Of a stretch of 64,000 nucleotides of DNA, positions 30,658 through 39,657 are shown piece by piece. Under the pieces are notes generated by a model, which searched no databases, was not told the origin of the DNA, and saw nothing but the letters and a program-made list of their open reading frames with translations. The translations under genes and the position numbers were made by a program. This stretch comes from AC-51 sp963749895 (GTDB lineage Bacteria; Actinomycetota; UBA4738; HRBIN12), in NCBI GenBank assembly GCA_963749895.1, contig CAVVOG010000003.1:496001-560000 (forward strand), written 5' to 3'. Each line of letters starts with the position of its first letter. Positions within the stretch are counted from its first letter, which is position 1.

Positions 30658-33600
30658 TCACCCCCGAAGCGTCAGCCCGCGGTACCCGTCGACGAACCCG
30701 GCGGCGCGCAGGGCGTCCGCGGCCGGGTGGTCCGCAGCCGCCTCGCCGTCGATCGTCCGCAGCTCGATCCGGTGGACCTTCCCGTCCTTGGCGAGGCTCG
30801 CCACGGCGTCGGCCCACGCCGCGGGGTCGGCGTCCGCGAAGGTCGTGAGCGTGCGGGCGCCCCGCTCGACGAACGCCGCCGGTGCGCCATCGGTCAGGAC
30901 GACGTAGGCGCCGGCGCTGCGCGACGGTCGCCCGGTGCTCTCGGGCCACGGGAGCGCGGCCCCGTAGGGCTGGGCGGGGTCGGCCGCCGCGAGCACGGAC
31001 ACGTCCGATCGTCGTTCGGCCGGCTCCCGCAACGTCCGCAGACGATCGACCGCACCCGGCAGCGCGAACTGCGCGGCCCCGAGCCCGGCGACGAAGTACC
31101 CGCGACGGGCTCGGCCCGACTCCTCCATCGCCTTGAGGACCGGATAGACGGCTGCGAACCCTCCGGGCGTGCCCTCGGCGAGGGCCGCCTCGCGCGTGAC
31201 GACCCCGTGGCGGTCCAGGAGCTGCGTCGCGCGGGCGTGGGCTCGCTCCGTCGGGGGAACCTCGTGTCGCACGAGGTCCTCCACGAGCGACCATCGCCCG
31301 GCGCCGGCAGGCGGTCCCGCGCGCCGGAGGGCGCCCGGTCGCGGCCGCGCACCGGGTCGCGGGGAGCGTCGTCGCGCACCCGAGGCGAACGCGCGGAGCG
31401 GGGCGAGCGTGTCGTTCGTGACCTCGCCCGCCCAGACGAGGTCCCACAGGGCCCCCAGAAGGACCCCTTCGTCGGCGGTCCCCGCGGCCCCGACCAGGTC
31501 GGGCCAGAACGACGCGCCGCGCCCGGCGAGGTGCTCCCGGATCGCGTCGTGCAGCGGGCCTGCCGGCCGGTCTTCGGCCGCCGTGGGTTCGGGACGGAGC
31601 GTGGAGACCTGATCTCGGAAGAGCAGCGCGACCCGCCCGTCGGTGCCGCCCAGCGGGCCGGCGCCGACCCACACGAGGTCGCCGCTGGCGGTCAGAGCGT
31701 CGAGGTCGGCCGCTCGGAACCCGCGGACGCGGGCGGGCAGGACGTCGTGCTCGAGGATGCTCGCGGGAACCGCGGTGCCCTGGAGGCGGCCGACCGCCTC
31801 GATCAGCGCGTCGGCCCCGCCCCGGGGACGGTCGGCACCCTGCCACGCGGGCAGGAACCGGGCGAACGCCGCGTGGTCGACGGGCTCGACCTCCTTGCGG
31901 AGGACGGCGAGCGAGCGGCGCCGGATCCGCCGGAGCACGTCGGCGTCGCACCACTCGCGCTCGAGCCCCCCCGGGCGGAACTCGCCCAAGACGATGCGGC
32001 CGTCGGCCTGCAGGCGTTCGAGCGCGGCCTTCACCCGGTCGGTCCCCACCCCGAACCGAGCCGCCGGTTCGGCGGTCAGGAACGGCGCGTGGGTCCGTGC
32101 GTACCGCGCCAGGAGATCGTCCAGCGGCCGGTCGGTCGCGCCGGTGAACACCGCCGGGATGCCTCGGGGGAGCGAGACCCCCAAGGCGTCGCGCAGGCGC
32201 GAGGCGTCCTCGACCGCGGCGAGGTGCTCCACCCCGGCGATCCGGACGCGGATCGCACGCCCGTCCGCGACGAGCGTCTCGACGAACGAGGCGTCGCCGC
32301 TCTGGGTTCGGGCGGCGAGCTCCTCGTGGGTGAGCGGACCGAGATCGCGCAGGAGGTCGTGGACGCCGTCGGGACCGCGTGCCGCCCGTCCCTCGGCCAG
32401 ACGCTGGAGCTCCAGCTCGACGTCGGCGAGCGCCTGCGCGTCGAGCAGCTCCCGCAGGTCCTCGGAGCCCAGCAGCTCGCGCAGCAGGTCGCGGTCGAGC
32501 GACAGGGCCGCCGCCCGCCGCTCCGCGAGCGGGGCGTCGCCCTCGTACATGTAGACCGCGATCCAGCGGAACAGCAGCGACTGGGCGAAGGGCGAGGCGC
32601 GCTCGGTATCGACCGCGACCAACCGGGTCGTGCGGGCGCGCAGGTCGTGCATCAGGTCCTTCAGCGCCGGCACGTCGAAGTGGTCGCGCAGGCATTCGCG
32701 GGTCGCCTCGAGCAGGATCGGGAAGTCGGGGTGCTGTGCCGCCGCGACGAGCAGGTCGGCGCTGCGCTGGCGCTGCTGCCACAACGGGGTGCGTCGGCCG
32801 GGCAGGCGGCGGGGCAGGAGCAGGGCGCGCGCCGCGGCCTCCCGGAACACCGACGCGAACAACGCCGTGCCGGGCAGCGTCGCGACGACCGCGTCCTCGA
32901 TCTCGTCCGGCTCGAACAGCAGGTCCTCGACGGGGATCCGGTCGACCGCCTCCGGCAGGCGGATCACGATGCCGTCGTCGGACCACAGGACCTGTGCCCC
33001 GGGGCCGAGACGCTCCTGGAGCCGGGCCTCGATCGCGAGCGCCCACGGTGCGTGGACGCGCTCGCCGAGCGGCGACAGGATGCACACGCGCCAGTCGCCC
33101 AGCTCGTCTCGGAACCGCTCGACGACCACGGTCCGATCGTCGGGGACCGCGCCGCCGGTGGCCTCCGCCTGTTCGTCAACGAAGTTGACCAGGTTCGCCG
33201 CGGCCCAGGCGTCGAGCCCGATGTCGCGTCGGAGGGTGTCGAGCGCGTCGTCGCGGCGCTTCGACCGGAGCTCGCGCGTGAACCGCCCGATCGCCCGACC
33301 GAGCTCGGCGGGGCGGCCTGGACCCGGCGCCTTCCAGAACGGGAGCTTCCCGTGCTCACCGGGGGCGGGGGTCACCACGACCCGCTCGCGCGTGATGTCC
33401 TCGATCCGCCATCCCGTGGCCCCCAACAGGAAGACCTCGCCGCGGCGGGATTCGTACACGCATTCCTCGTCCAGTTCACCGACCCGCGAGCCGTCGGTCG
33501 TGAACACGCCGAACAGCCCCCGGTCCGGGATCGTGCCGCCGGAGGTGATCGCGATGCGGCCGGCGCCTTCGCGCGCCCGCACGGTCCCCTCGGCCCGGTC

Positions 33601-35070
33601 CCACACGACGCGCGGCCGGAGCTCCGCGAACGCGTCGGAGGGGTAGCGGCCGGCCAGCAGGTCGAGGACCGCCAGGAACACGTCCTCGGACAGCTCCGCG
33701 TAGTTCGCGCAACGTCGGACCGCCGCGTACAGGTCGTCCACCGCCCAGGCCTCGACCGCGGTCATCGCGACCAGCTGCTGGGCGAGCACGTCCAGGGGGT
33801 TGCGCGGGTACCGGGTCGCCTCGATGTCGGCGGCGAGCATCCTCTCGGCGACCACGGCGGTCTCCAGCAGGTCGCCCCGGTACTTCGGGATCAGCTTCCC
33901 GACGCTGGGCGCGCCGACCTGATGCCCGGCCCGGCCGATCCGCTGCAGCCCGCTCGCGACCGAGTCCGGCGACTCGACCTGGATCACCAGGTCGACCGCA
34001 CCCATGTCGATCCCCAGCTCGAGCGACGAGGTCGCGACGATCGCGCGGAGGCTCCCCGCCTTCAGCGCGTCCTCGACCTCGGTCCGCTGCTCGCGCGCGA
34101 GCGACCCGTGGTGGGCTCGGGCGAGGTCCTCCTCGGCGAGCTCGTTCAACCGGGCGGCCAGGCGTTCGGCGGTCCGTCGGTTGTTGACGAACACGATCGT
34201 CGAGCGGTGCGCGCGCACGAGTTCCACGATCACCGGGTGGATCGACGGCCAGATCGAGGTCCGGTCGGGGCCGGTGGCCGCCGCTCGCAGGTCCTCGGGG
34301 ACGTCGAGCGGCCGACCGACCTCGGTCATGTCCTCGATCGGGACGATCACCTCGAGGTCGAGCTGCTTGCGCGTCCCGGCGTCGACGATCGCGACCTGTC
34401 GCGGCGTGCCGGGGGCCTCGAACCCGCCGAGGAACCGGGCGATCTCGTCGAGCGGCCGCTGGGTGGCCGACAATCCGATCCGCTGCACGGGCGCATCGGT
34501 GAGTCCCTCGAGGCGCTCGAGCGACAGCATCAGGTGGGCGCCCCGCTTCGTGGCCGCGAGCGCGTGGATCTCGTCGCAGATCACCGTCTGGATGCCGCGG
34601 AGCGTCTCGCGGGCCGACGACGTCATCATCAGGTACAGGGACTCGGGCGTCGTGATCAAGATGTCGGGGGGGTCACGCAGGAGGCGTCGGCGCTCGCGGG
34701 CGTCCGTGTCGCCGGTGCGGACCCCCACCGTGGGGACGTGGGCGAGGGTCTCGCCGGCACGTTCGGCCGCGTGCTGGATCCCCGCCAGGGGCGCTCGCAG
34801 GTTCTTCTCGACGTCGACCGCCAGCGCCCGCAGCGGCGAGACGTAGAGGATCCGGGTCCGGCGTTCGCGCGTCGGCGGTGCGTCGGCCGTGAGCCGGTCG
34901 ATCGCCCACAGGAACGCTGCGAGGGTCTTGCCCGACCCGGTGGGCGCGAGCAGCAGGGTGTGGTCGCCGCGGGCGATCGCAGCCCATCCCTTCGCCTGGG
35001 CGTCGGTGGGCGCCTCGAACGAGGCCTGGAACCAGGCCCGCGCGGCGGGGGAGAAGGCCTCGAGCGGCAC
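30658..35070 (-). CDS. lhr: Lhr-family large superfamily 2 DNA helicase
   Basis: The 1,470-residue length and order are those of bacterial Lhr: RecA1 with Walker A APTGSGKT and ICDEIHAL (DEVH-type box), RecA2 with GLQRIGRAGHQVG (motif VI), a winged-helix domain and the long C-terminal region. Lhr unwinds RNA:DNA hybrids 3' to 5'. The frame is intact throughout. It begins at GTG 35070 with TAGCGT 6 bases upstream, probably leaderless. It lies near nei, as in mycobacteria, which fits a shared DNA-repair role. Confidence 0.95.
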   Translation of the reverse strand: MPLEAFSPAARAWFQASFEAPTDAQAKGWAAIARGDHTLLLAPTGSGKTLAAFLWAIDRLTADAPPTRERRTRILYVSPLRALAVDVEKNLRAPLAGIQHAAERAGETLAHVPTVGVRTGDTDARERRRLLRDPPDILITTPESLYLMMTSSARETLRGIQTVICDEIHALAATKRGAHLMLSLERLEGLTDAPVQRIGLSATQRPLDEIARFLGGFEAPGTPRQVAIVDAGTRKQLDLEVIVPIEDMTEVGRPLDVPEDLRAAATGPDRTSIWPSIHPVIVELVRAHRSTIVFVNNRRTAERLAARLNELAEEDLARAHHGSLAREQRTEVEDALKAGSLRAIVATSSLELGIDMGAVDLVIQVESPDSVASGLQRIGRAGHQVGAPSVGKLIPKYRGDLLETAVVAERMLAADIEATRYPRNPLDVLAQQLVAMTAVEAWAVDDLYAAVRRCANYAELSEDVFLAVLDLLAGRYPSDAFAELRPRVVWDRAEGTVRAREGAGRIAITSGGTIPDRGLFGVFTTDGSRVGELDEECVYESRRGEVFLLGATGWRIEDITRERVVVTPAPGEHGKLPFWKAPGPGRPAELGRAIGRFTRELRSKRRDDALDTLRRDIGLDAWAAANLVNFVDEQAEATGGAVPDDRTVVVERFRDELGDWRVCILSPLGERVHAPWALAIEARLQERLGPGAQVLWSDDGIVIRLPEAVDRIPVEDLLFEPDEIEDAVVATLPGTALFASVFREAAARALLLPRRLPGRRTPLWQQRQRSADLLVAAAQHPDFPILLEATRECLRDHFDVPALKDLMHDLRARTTRLVAVDTERASPFAQSLLFRWIAVYMYEGDAPLAERRAAALSLDRDLLRELLGSEDLRELLDAQALADVELELQRLAEGRAARGPDGVHDLLRDLGPLTHEELAARTQSGDASFVETLVADGRAIRVRIAGVEHLAAVEDASRLRDALGVSLPRGIPAVFTGATDRPLDDLLARYARTHAPFLTAEPAARFGVGTDRVKAALERLQADGRIVLGEFRPGGLEREWCDADVLRRIRRRSLAVLRKEVEPVDHAAFARFLPAWQGADRPRGGADALIEAVGRLQGTAVPASILEHDVLPARVRGFRAADLDALTASGDLVWVGAGPLGGTDGRVALLFRDQVSTLRPEPTAAEDRPAGPLHDAIREHLAGRGASFWPDLVGAAGTADEGVLLGALWDLVWAGEVTNDTLAPLRAFASGARRRSPRPGARPRPGALRRAGPPAGAGRWSLVEDLVRHEVPPTERAHARATQLLDRHGVVTREAALAEGTPGGFAAVYPVLKAMEESGRARRGYFVAGLGAAQFALPGAVDRLRTLREPAERRSDVSVLAAADPAQPYGAALPWPESTGRPSRSAGAYVVLTDGAPAAFVERGARTLTTFADADPAAWADAVASLAKDGKVHRIELRTIDGEAAADHPAADALRAAGFVDGYRGLTLRG

Positions 35071-35076
35071 CCGACC

Positions 35077-35082
35077 ACGCTA
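35077..35082 (-). promoter_or_regulatory. Putative -10 element (TAGCGT), leaderless lhr start
   Basis: On the minus strand TAGCGT lies 6 bases before GTG 35070. It faces the divergent element at 35114-35119. Confidence 0.5.
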
Positions 35083-35113
35083 CCCGGAACCGCCGACATC
35101 GGGGCCGTCGGAT

Positions 35114-35119
35114 TAGGAT
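35114..35119 (+). promoter_or_regulatory. Putative -10 element (TAGGAT), leaderless start
   Basis: TAGGAT lies 6 bases before GTG 35126. Confidence 0.5.
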
Positions 35120-35125
35120 GCGCCG

Positions 35126-36103
35126 GTGCGCCGGTTCGTCTTCCCCGTGGTCGTGCTGGCGGTCTGGCTCGTGCCGGCCGCCGCGCTCGCCCAACCGAAG
35201 GAACCTGCCGAACCCGCCGAGCAGGTCGTGCTCTCCGGCGACGTCCTCGTCCCTCGAGGGCGCATCGCCGGCCAGGTCGTCGTCTTCAGCGGGAGCGCCA
35301 CCGTCTTGGGGGTCGTCGACGGCGACGTCGTGGTCTTCGACGGGCCGATCGTCGTCCAGGGACAGGTGAGCGGCGAGGTCGTGGCGCTCGACGGCTCCGT
35401 CCGGCTCGGGCCGAACGCCCAGGTGACCGGCGGCGTCCTGGCGAGCGATGACATCGTGCGCGAGGACGGGGCGCAGGTGGGCGGCACGACGCGTCAGCAC
35501 GTGCGGGTCACGCTCGGTGAGACGCTCGGGCCGCTCGGGGTCCTGCTGCCGCCGGTCGCGATCGCCGTCTCCGTCCTGTTCGTGGCGCTCCTGTGGCTCC
35601 TGCTGGCACCGCGCGGTGGCGATCGGGTGGGGCAGGCGCTCGCGACGGCGCCGTTCGCGTCGTTCGGGTGGGGCCTGCTCGTCGCGCTCCTGCTCCCCGT
35701 GGTGGGGGTCGCCGCCGCCGTCACGGTCTTGGGGCTCCCGTTCGGGCTCTCGTTGCTCCTGGGCCTCGGACTCGTCTGGCTCGTGGGCCAGGCCGGCGCG
35801 GTCTGGGCGATCGGGCGGCTGCTCGTGCGCGAGCCCCGGTCACGCTTCGGGGCGGTGATGGCTGGATGGGCGGTGGCGTTCGTCCTGGGTCTCGTCCCGT
35901 ACCTGAACGTCGTCTGGTGGGTGCTGGGCGGCGTCGTCGGTCTCGGGGCGGTCGTCGTGGCCGCGTGGCGCGCCCGCCGCGGCGACGCCGCGCCGCCGCC
36001 CGCGTCGCGCCGCCGTGGACGCGACAAGGGCGGTCGTCACGCCGCCGGTCGCGTCACCGACGCCACGTTCGAGCTGCCGGCGACCCCGCTGGCCGAGGAC
36101 TAA
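35126..36103 (+). CDS. Secreted-start bactofilin-like protein with polytopic membrane domain
   Basis: The 325-residue protein has a signal peptide (cleavage near AAALAQP), then about 110 residues of repeated short strands (GQVVVFSGSATVLGVVDGDV, GEVVALDGSVRLG) that look like a bactofilin/polymer-forming right-handed beta-helix. Four or more transmembrane segments follow, and an Arg-rich tail. The beta-helix would be outside the membrane. The 3' end overlaps by three bases the stop of the convergent gene 36100-36546, which also has beta-helix-like repeats; the two may be functionally linked. Confidence 0.8.
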   Translation: MRRFVFPVVVLAVWLVPAAALAQPKEPAEPAEQVVLSGDVLVPRGRIAGQVVVFSGSATVLGVVDGDVVVFDGPIVVQGQVSGEVVALDGSVRLGPNAQVTGGVLASDDIVREDGAQVGGTTRQHVRVTLGETLGPLGVLLPPVAIAVSVLFVALLWLLLAPRGGDRVGQALATAPFASFGWGLLVALLLPVVGVAAAVTVLGLPFGLSLLLGLGLVWLVGQAGAVWAIGRLLVREPRSRFGAVMAGWAVAFVLGLVPYLNVVWWVLGGVVGLGAVVVAAWRARRGDAAPPPASRRRGRDKGGRHAAGRVTDATFELPATPLAED

Positions 36104-36546
36104 CGGCGCCGGATCAGGGCGCCGGCGATCAGTCCCACGACGACGCCGAACCCGGCGCCCATCGCCATCCCGAGCGCGGTCGAGCGCGGAACCTGGGGTC
36201 CGACGGTGGCACCCGGCTCGACCGTCACGTGCTCGGCGATCACCGGACCGGCCGTCGCCCCGGTGCCCACGGTCACGACACGGCCGCGGATCGGCCCGCA
36301 CCCTCCCTCGGAGATCGAGACGTCGCCCTGTGCGGTGACCGGGCCGCACCCGCCTTCGCGGATCGACACGTTCCCGCCGGCCATCACCGGACCGCATCCG
36401 CCCTGCTCGATGCGGACGTCTCCTTCGGCCGTCACCCGCAGGGCGCCGCCGTTCGTGAGCGAGACGTCGTGCCCGCGAACGTCGAACGCGAACGTGTCCT
36501 CCAGACGGACCTCCGCACCCTCGACCGATCTCACCAGCGTCTTCAT
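36100..36546 (-). CDS. Small bactofilin-like repeat protein with C-terminal membrane anchor
   Basis: The 148-residue product starts at ATG 36546 with GGGAGGTG upstream. Its middle consists of 16-residue repeats: GGALRVTAEGDVRIEQ, GGCGPVMAGGNVSIRE, GGCGPVTAQGDVSISE, then a divergent GGCGPIRGRVV unit, which should coil as a beta-helix with one Cys per turn stacked in line. A hydrophobic Gly/Ala-rich segment near the end (about residues 124-143) is followed by RRR, a tail anchor. There is no signal peptide. A stacked Cys ladder could bind metal or form disulfides; no homologue of known function comes to mind. Confidence 0.75.
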   Translation of the reverse strand: MKTLVRSVEGAEVRLEDTFAFDVRGHDVSLTNGGALRVTAEGDVRIEQGGCGPVMAGGNVSIREGGCGPVTAQGDVSISEGGCGPIRGRVVTVGTGATAGPVIAEHVTVEPGATVGPQVPRSTALGMAMGAGFGVVVGLIAGALIRRR

Positions 36547-36612
36547 CCGGTCACCTCCCGCCACCCATCCTCTCGCACATCCGATCCGCGTCGGCGTACC
36601 CTCTGCCCCCAC

Positions 36613-37330
36613 ATGGCACGGACCTTCTTCCTGCTGGGCTCGGGCGAGTTCGAGTCCTGGACCCACGAACCGGAGGCCCGGTTGCTCGCGGGGGCCGTCG
36701 GTGATGGGAGCGTCGCGATCTTGCCGACCGCCAGCGCGACCGAGGGCGACGCGGTCTTCGACCGCTGGGGAAGGATGGGGCTCGCGCACTACGCCGAGGC
36801 GGACGTGCCGACGGAGGTCGTGCCGGTGAAGCGGCACGAGGACGCGCACGACCCGCGGCTCGTCGAGCGGGTCGAGGCGGCCTCGATGATCTACTTCAGC
36901 GGCGGCAAGCCCGCGCACCTGGCCGAGGTCCTGGCCGGGACCCCGATGTTCGAGGCGATCGGACGGGCGCTCGACCGCGGCGGCGGTCTACGCGGGCTGC
37001 AGCGCCGGCGCGATGGTGGCGAGCCGGGCCCGCGACCCGTCGAAGGGTGCGGGCACGTCGTGGCGGTTCGGCCTCGGTCTGGTGCCGCACGCGTCGTTCG
37101 GCGTCCACTGGGACCGGGTGCGGAAGCTCCCCGGGCTGACGTGGTGGATGTCGTCACGCCTGCCCGACGGATCGTGGTTCGTGGGGATCGACGAGCACAC
37201 CGCGATCGTCGGCGACGGCGAGCGCTGGGAGGTGTCCGGGCTCGGCCAGGTCCTGACCCGTCGTGACGGCGAGACCGCGACCTACCGGGCCGGCGACAGC
37301 TTCGCGACGCCGGCTCAGGCCAGTAGGTAG
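36613..37330 (+). CDS. S51-type (cyanophycinase-like) serine peptidase, frameshifted
   Basis: From ATG 36613 the product reads MARTFFLLGSGEFESWTHEP, continues through IYFSGGKPAHLAEVLAG and ends its first frame at about ALDRGG (36977-36988). Reading then has to change frame to recover AVYAGCSAGAMVASRA, which carries the nucleophile elbow of the S51 class-I glutamine-amidotransferase-like family (Ser in GCSAGA), and continue to the stop at 37330. The event is a one-base gain or two-base loss in CGCGGCGGCGGTC. With both parts joined the protein is about 238 residues, normal for the family, so the defect may be a sequencing error. The 3' end overlaps the convergent ureC by 16 bases. Confidence 0.75.
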
Positions 37331-39053
37331 CGGCGCGACAACGGCACGCTCGTCACCGGTTCGCACGCCAGGACGCGACCGTCGATCGTGACGGTCCCGT
37401 CGACGGGGGAGACCTCGAGGCCCGTGGGTGCCACGGTGTTGGCCACGAGGTCGGCGCGGGTCAGGCCGCGGGTGCCGCCGACCGCGACGACGCGTCGCGA
37501 CGTGCCGAGCGCCTCTCGCACGCCGGCATCGAGCCCCGCGCGCGAGACGAACGTGATCGACAGGGGCGCGGCGGCGACCCCGCTGCCGCCCCAGTCGGGG
37601 CCGTAGCGCGTCGGCTCGGCCCCGTGGACGCTCGCGTTGCCCTCGCCGTGGGCCGACCACACGACCACCCCTCCCTTGATCACCAGGGCGGGTTTCACCC
37701 CGAAGTGGGTCGGGGCCCACAGGACGAGGTCGGCCCAGCGGCCGGGCGCGAGGGTGCCGACCTCGTCGAGGATCCCGTGTGTCCGCGCCGGATCGACCGT
37801 GATCTTCGCGAGGTAGCGCAGGACGCGCTCGTTGTCGTCGGGCATGCCGTCGCCGGCGGGGGCCTCGCGCAGGCGCGTCACCGCGGGTGCCTCGTCCCAC
37901 CCGGCGCCGGCCTCGGTGCCGCGCCAGGCCTTCATCGCGTGGGCCAGCTGGAAGGTGCGCCGCATCGTCTCGCCGATCCGCCCCATCCCCTGCGAGTCGG
38001 AGTTCACGATCTGGATCGCGCCCAGCTCGTGCAGAGGACCCTCGGCGGCCATCGACGCGGGGTGGACGCGCTCGCGCGCGGCGGCGACGTCCTCGGCCAC
38101 CCCCGGGTTCCCCTCGTGGACGATCAAGATCATGTCGGTGTGCTCGGCGGCGCCTGCCGGCGCCGAGCGGGAGCCCCGGGGTGGTCGACGAGCAGATCAC
38201 GTTCGGCTCGCGCACGATGCCGAGCAGGTCCGGGATGTGTCCGCCGCCCAGCTCCTTCCACGTGGTACGCGTGGACCGTCCGCCCGGCGATCGCCGCGAC
38301 GGTTCCCTCGAGCTCGGTCGATTCGTTCAGCCCGTCGGTGTGCATGCAGACCGCGACGTCGTGGTCGTCGGCGGCGCGCAGCGTCGCGTCGACGATCTCG
38401 GGGTAGGCGCCCCAGTCCTCGTGGATCTTCAGCCCGACCGAACCGGCCTCGATCACGGGGTCGAGGCCGCCGGGGACGTCGGTGCGGGCGCTCGCCTGCA
38501 GGCCGACGTTCACCGGCAGGTGCTCGAACGACTGGAGCGTCGACCACATCCGCGACGGCGGTTCCTCGAACCCGGCGGTGATCAGCGTGGTGACGCCGGC
38601 GGACAGGGCGACCGGCACGAGCCGCGGCGACAGCAGATGGACGTGCGAGTCGATCACGCCCGGGGTGGCGATCAGCCCGTGGCACGGGATCGGCCAGGTG
38701 TTCGGACCGATCGTGAGGTCGACGCCGTCGGTGATGTCGGGGTTGCCGGCGCGGCCGATCCCGACGATCCGCCCGTCCTTGATCCCGATGTCGGCCTTCA
38801 CGACCCCCAGCAGCGGGTCGACGACGATCGCCGAGGAGATCACCGCGTCCAGCTCGGAGTCGCGCGTCGCGGCGTCGCGCTGGGTCATCCTCGAACGCCA
38901 GTTCTTCGCGTAGCCCCACAGCGCCTGGTCGCCGGGCTCGGTCAGGTCCTCCTCGATCCGGATCCACAGGTCCGTGTCGCCCAGGCGAACGCGGTCGCCG
39001 GCCGTCGGGCCGTGCCGCAGCGCGTGCTCCTCCCGGGAGATCCGCTCAGGCAT
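37315..39053 (-). CDS. ureC: Urease alpha subunit, divergent, with two frameshifts
   Basis: UreC hydrolyses urea at a dinickel site. From ATG 39053 the frame gives MPERISREEHALRHGPTAGD, GVIDSHVHLLSP (nickel-binding His), VGLKIHEDWGAYP (carbamylated Lys) and HTDGLNES, then two indels follow: an extra G in the G-run at plus 38247-38249, and another near 38150-38160, after which VHEGNPGVAED, NSDSQGMGRIGETM and GRWADLVLWAPTHFGVKPAL restore the family to the stop at 37315. The total length is normal (about 575). The mobile-flap motif (VCHH in classical ureases) reads IVHE here: the flap Cys is missing. It overlaps ureAB by 8 bases. No accessory genes ureDEFG are nearby. Confidence 0.85.
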
Positions 39054-39618
39054 CGCCCGAGCCTCCGTAAGCGACGAGCTCGATCTGCTTCGTCTCGCCC
39101 GGCTCCCACCGCAGCGAATCGCCGGCGGGCAGGTCGAGCCGGAACCCGTGGGCGGCCTCGCGATCGAAGCGCAGGGACGGGTTCGCCTGCCAGAAGGGGA
39201 AGTGGCTGCTGACCCTGATCGGGCGGCGGCCCTCGTTCGTGACGGTCATCGTCGTGCGCTCACGACCGGGGACCAGCGCCACGTCGCCCTCGCCGAACCG
39301 GACGGTCTCGCCGCCCGGACCGAACGGTTCGCGCAGCACGATCAGCCGGGTGCCCTCCTCGAGCAGGACCTCGAGCCGGATCTCGGGGACCAGGTCGGCG
39401 ATGCCGTCCAGGACCAAGATCGTGGCCGCGACCGCCCGCCCGGTCTCCGCGACCTCTTCCCACGAGCCCCCGGCGCGCGCCGCCTGGTGCATCTCGTCGC
39501 AGACCAGCGCCACCGCCTCGGGCGCGTTCAGGGCGAGCCCCCGCTCGAGGGTCGCGCGGGCCAGCTGTGCCGCGGTGAAGACGCGGAGCCGATCCTCCTC
39601 GGTCGGGTTCAGCTGCAC
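39046..39618 (-). CDS. ureAB: Urease gamma-beta fusion subunit
   Basis: The 190-residue product joins a UreA domain (LNPTEEDRLRVFTAAQLARA, LALNAPEAVALVCDEMHQAA) to a UreB domain (TVTNEGRRPIRVSSHFPFWQANPSL and the later WEPGETKQIELVAYGG). Gamma-beta fusions occur in Helicobacter and in some actinobacterial ureases. The start is GTG 39618 with TAGACT 7 bases upstream. It overlaps ureC by 8 bases, so the two are translated together. Divergent neighbour 39658 starts only 39 bases away. Confidence 0.88.
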   Translation of the reverse strand: MQLNPTEEDRLRVFTAAQLARATLERGLALNAPEAVALVCDEMHQAARAGGSWEEVAETGRAVAATILVLDGIADLVPEIRLEVLLEEGTRLIVLREPFGPGGETVRFGEGDVALVPGRERTTMTVTNEGRRPIRVSSHFPFWQANPSLRFDREAAHGFRLDLPAGDSLRWEPGETKQIELVAYGGSGDA

Positions 39619-39625
39619 GCCCCGG

Positions 39626-39631
39626 AGTCTA
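39626..39631 (-). promoter_or_regulatory. Putative -10 element (TAGACT), leaderless ureAB start
   Basis: On the minus strand TAGACT lies 7 bases before GTG 39618. Confidence 0.5.
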
Positions 39632-39643
39632 GCCAGGGGGTGG

Positions 39644-39649
39644 TAGCGT
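39644..39649 (+). promoter_or_regulatory. Putative -10 element (TAGCGT), near-leaderless start
   Basis: TAGCGT lies 8 bases before ATG 39658. It is on the opposite strand from the ureAB element 12 bases away, so the two promoters must overlap. Confidence 0.45.
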
Positions 39650-39657
39650 CCGCGGGC

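Noticed and set aside
30727..35451. Very long open frame (1,574 codons) on the plus strand opposite lhr
   Set aside because: It lies almost wholly antisense to the complete Lhr helicase, has the Arg/Gly/Pro-rich composition of a GC-rich shadow frame, and shows no family motif.
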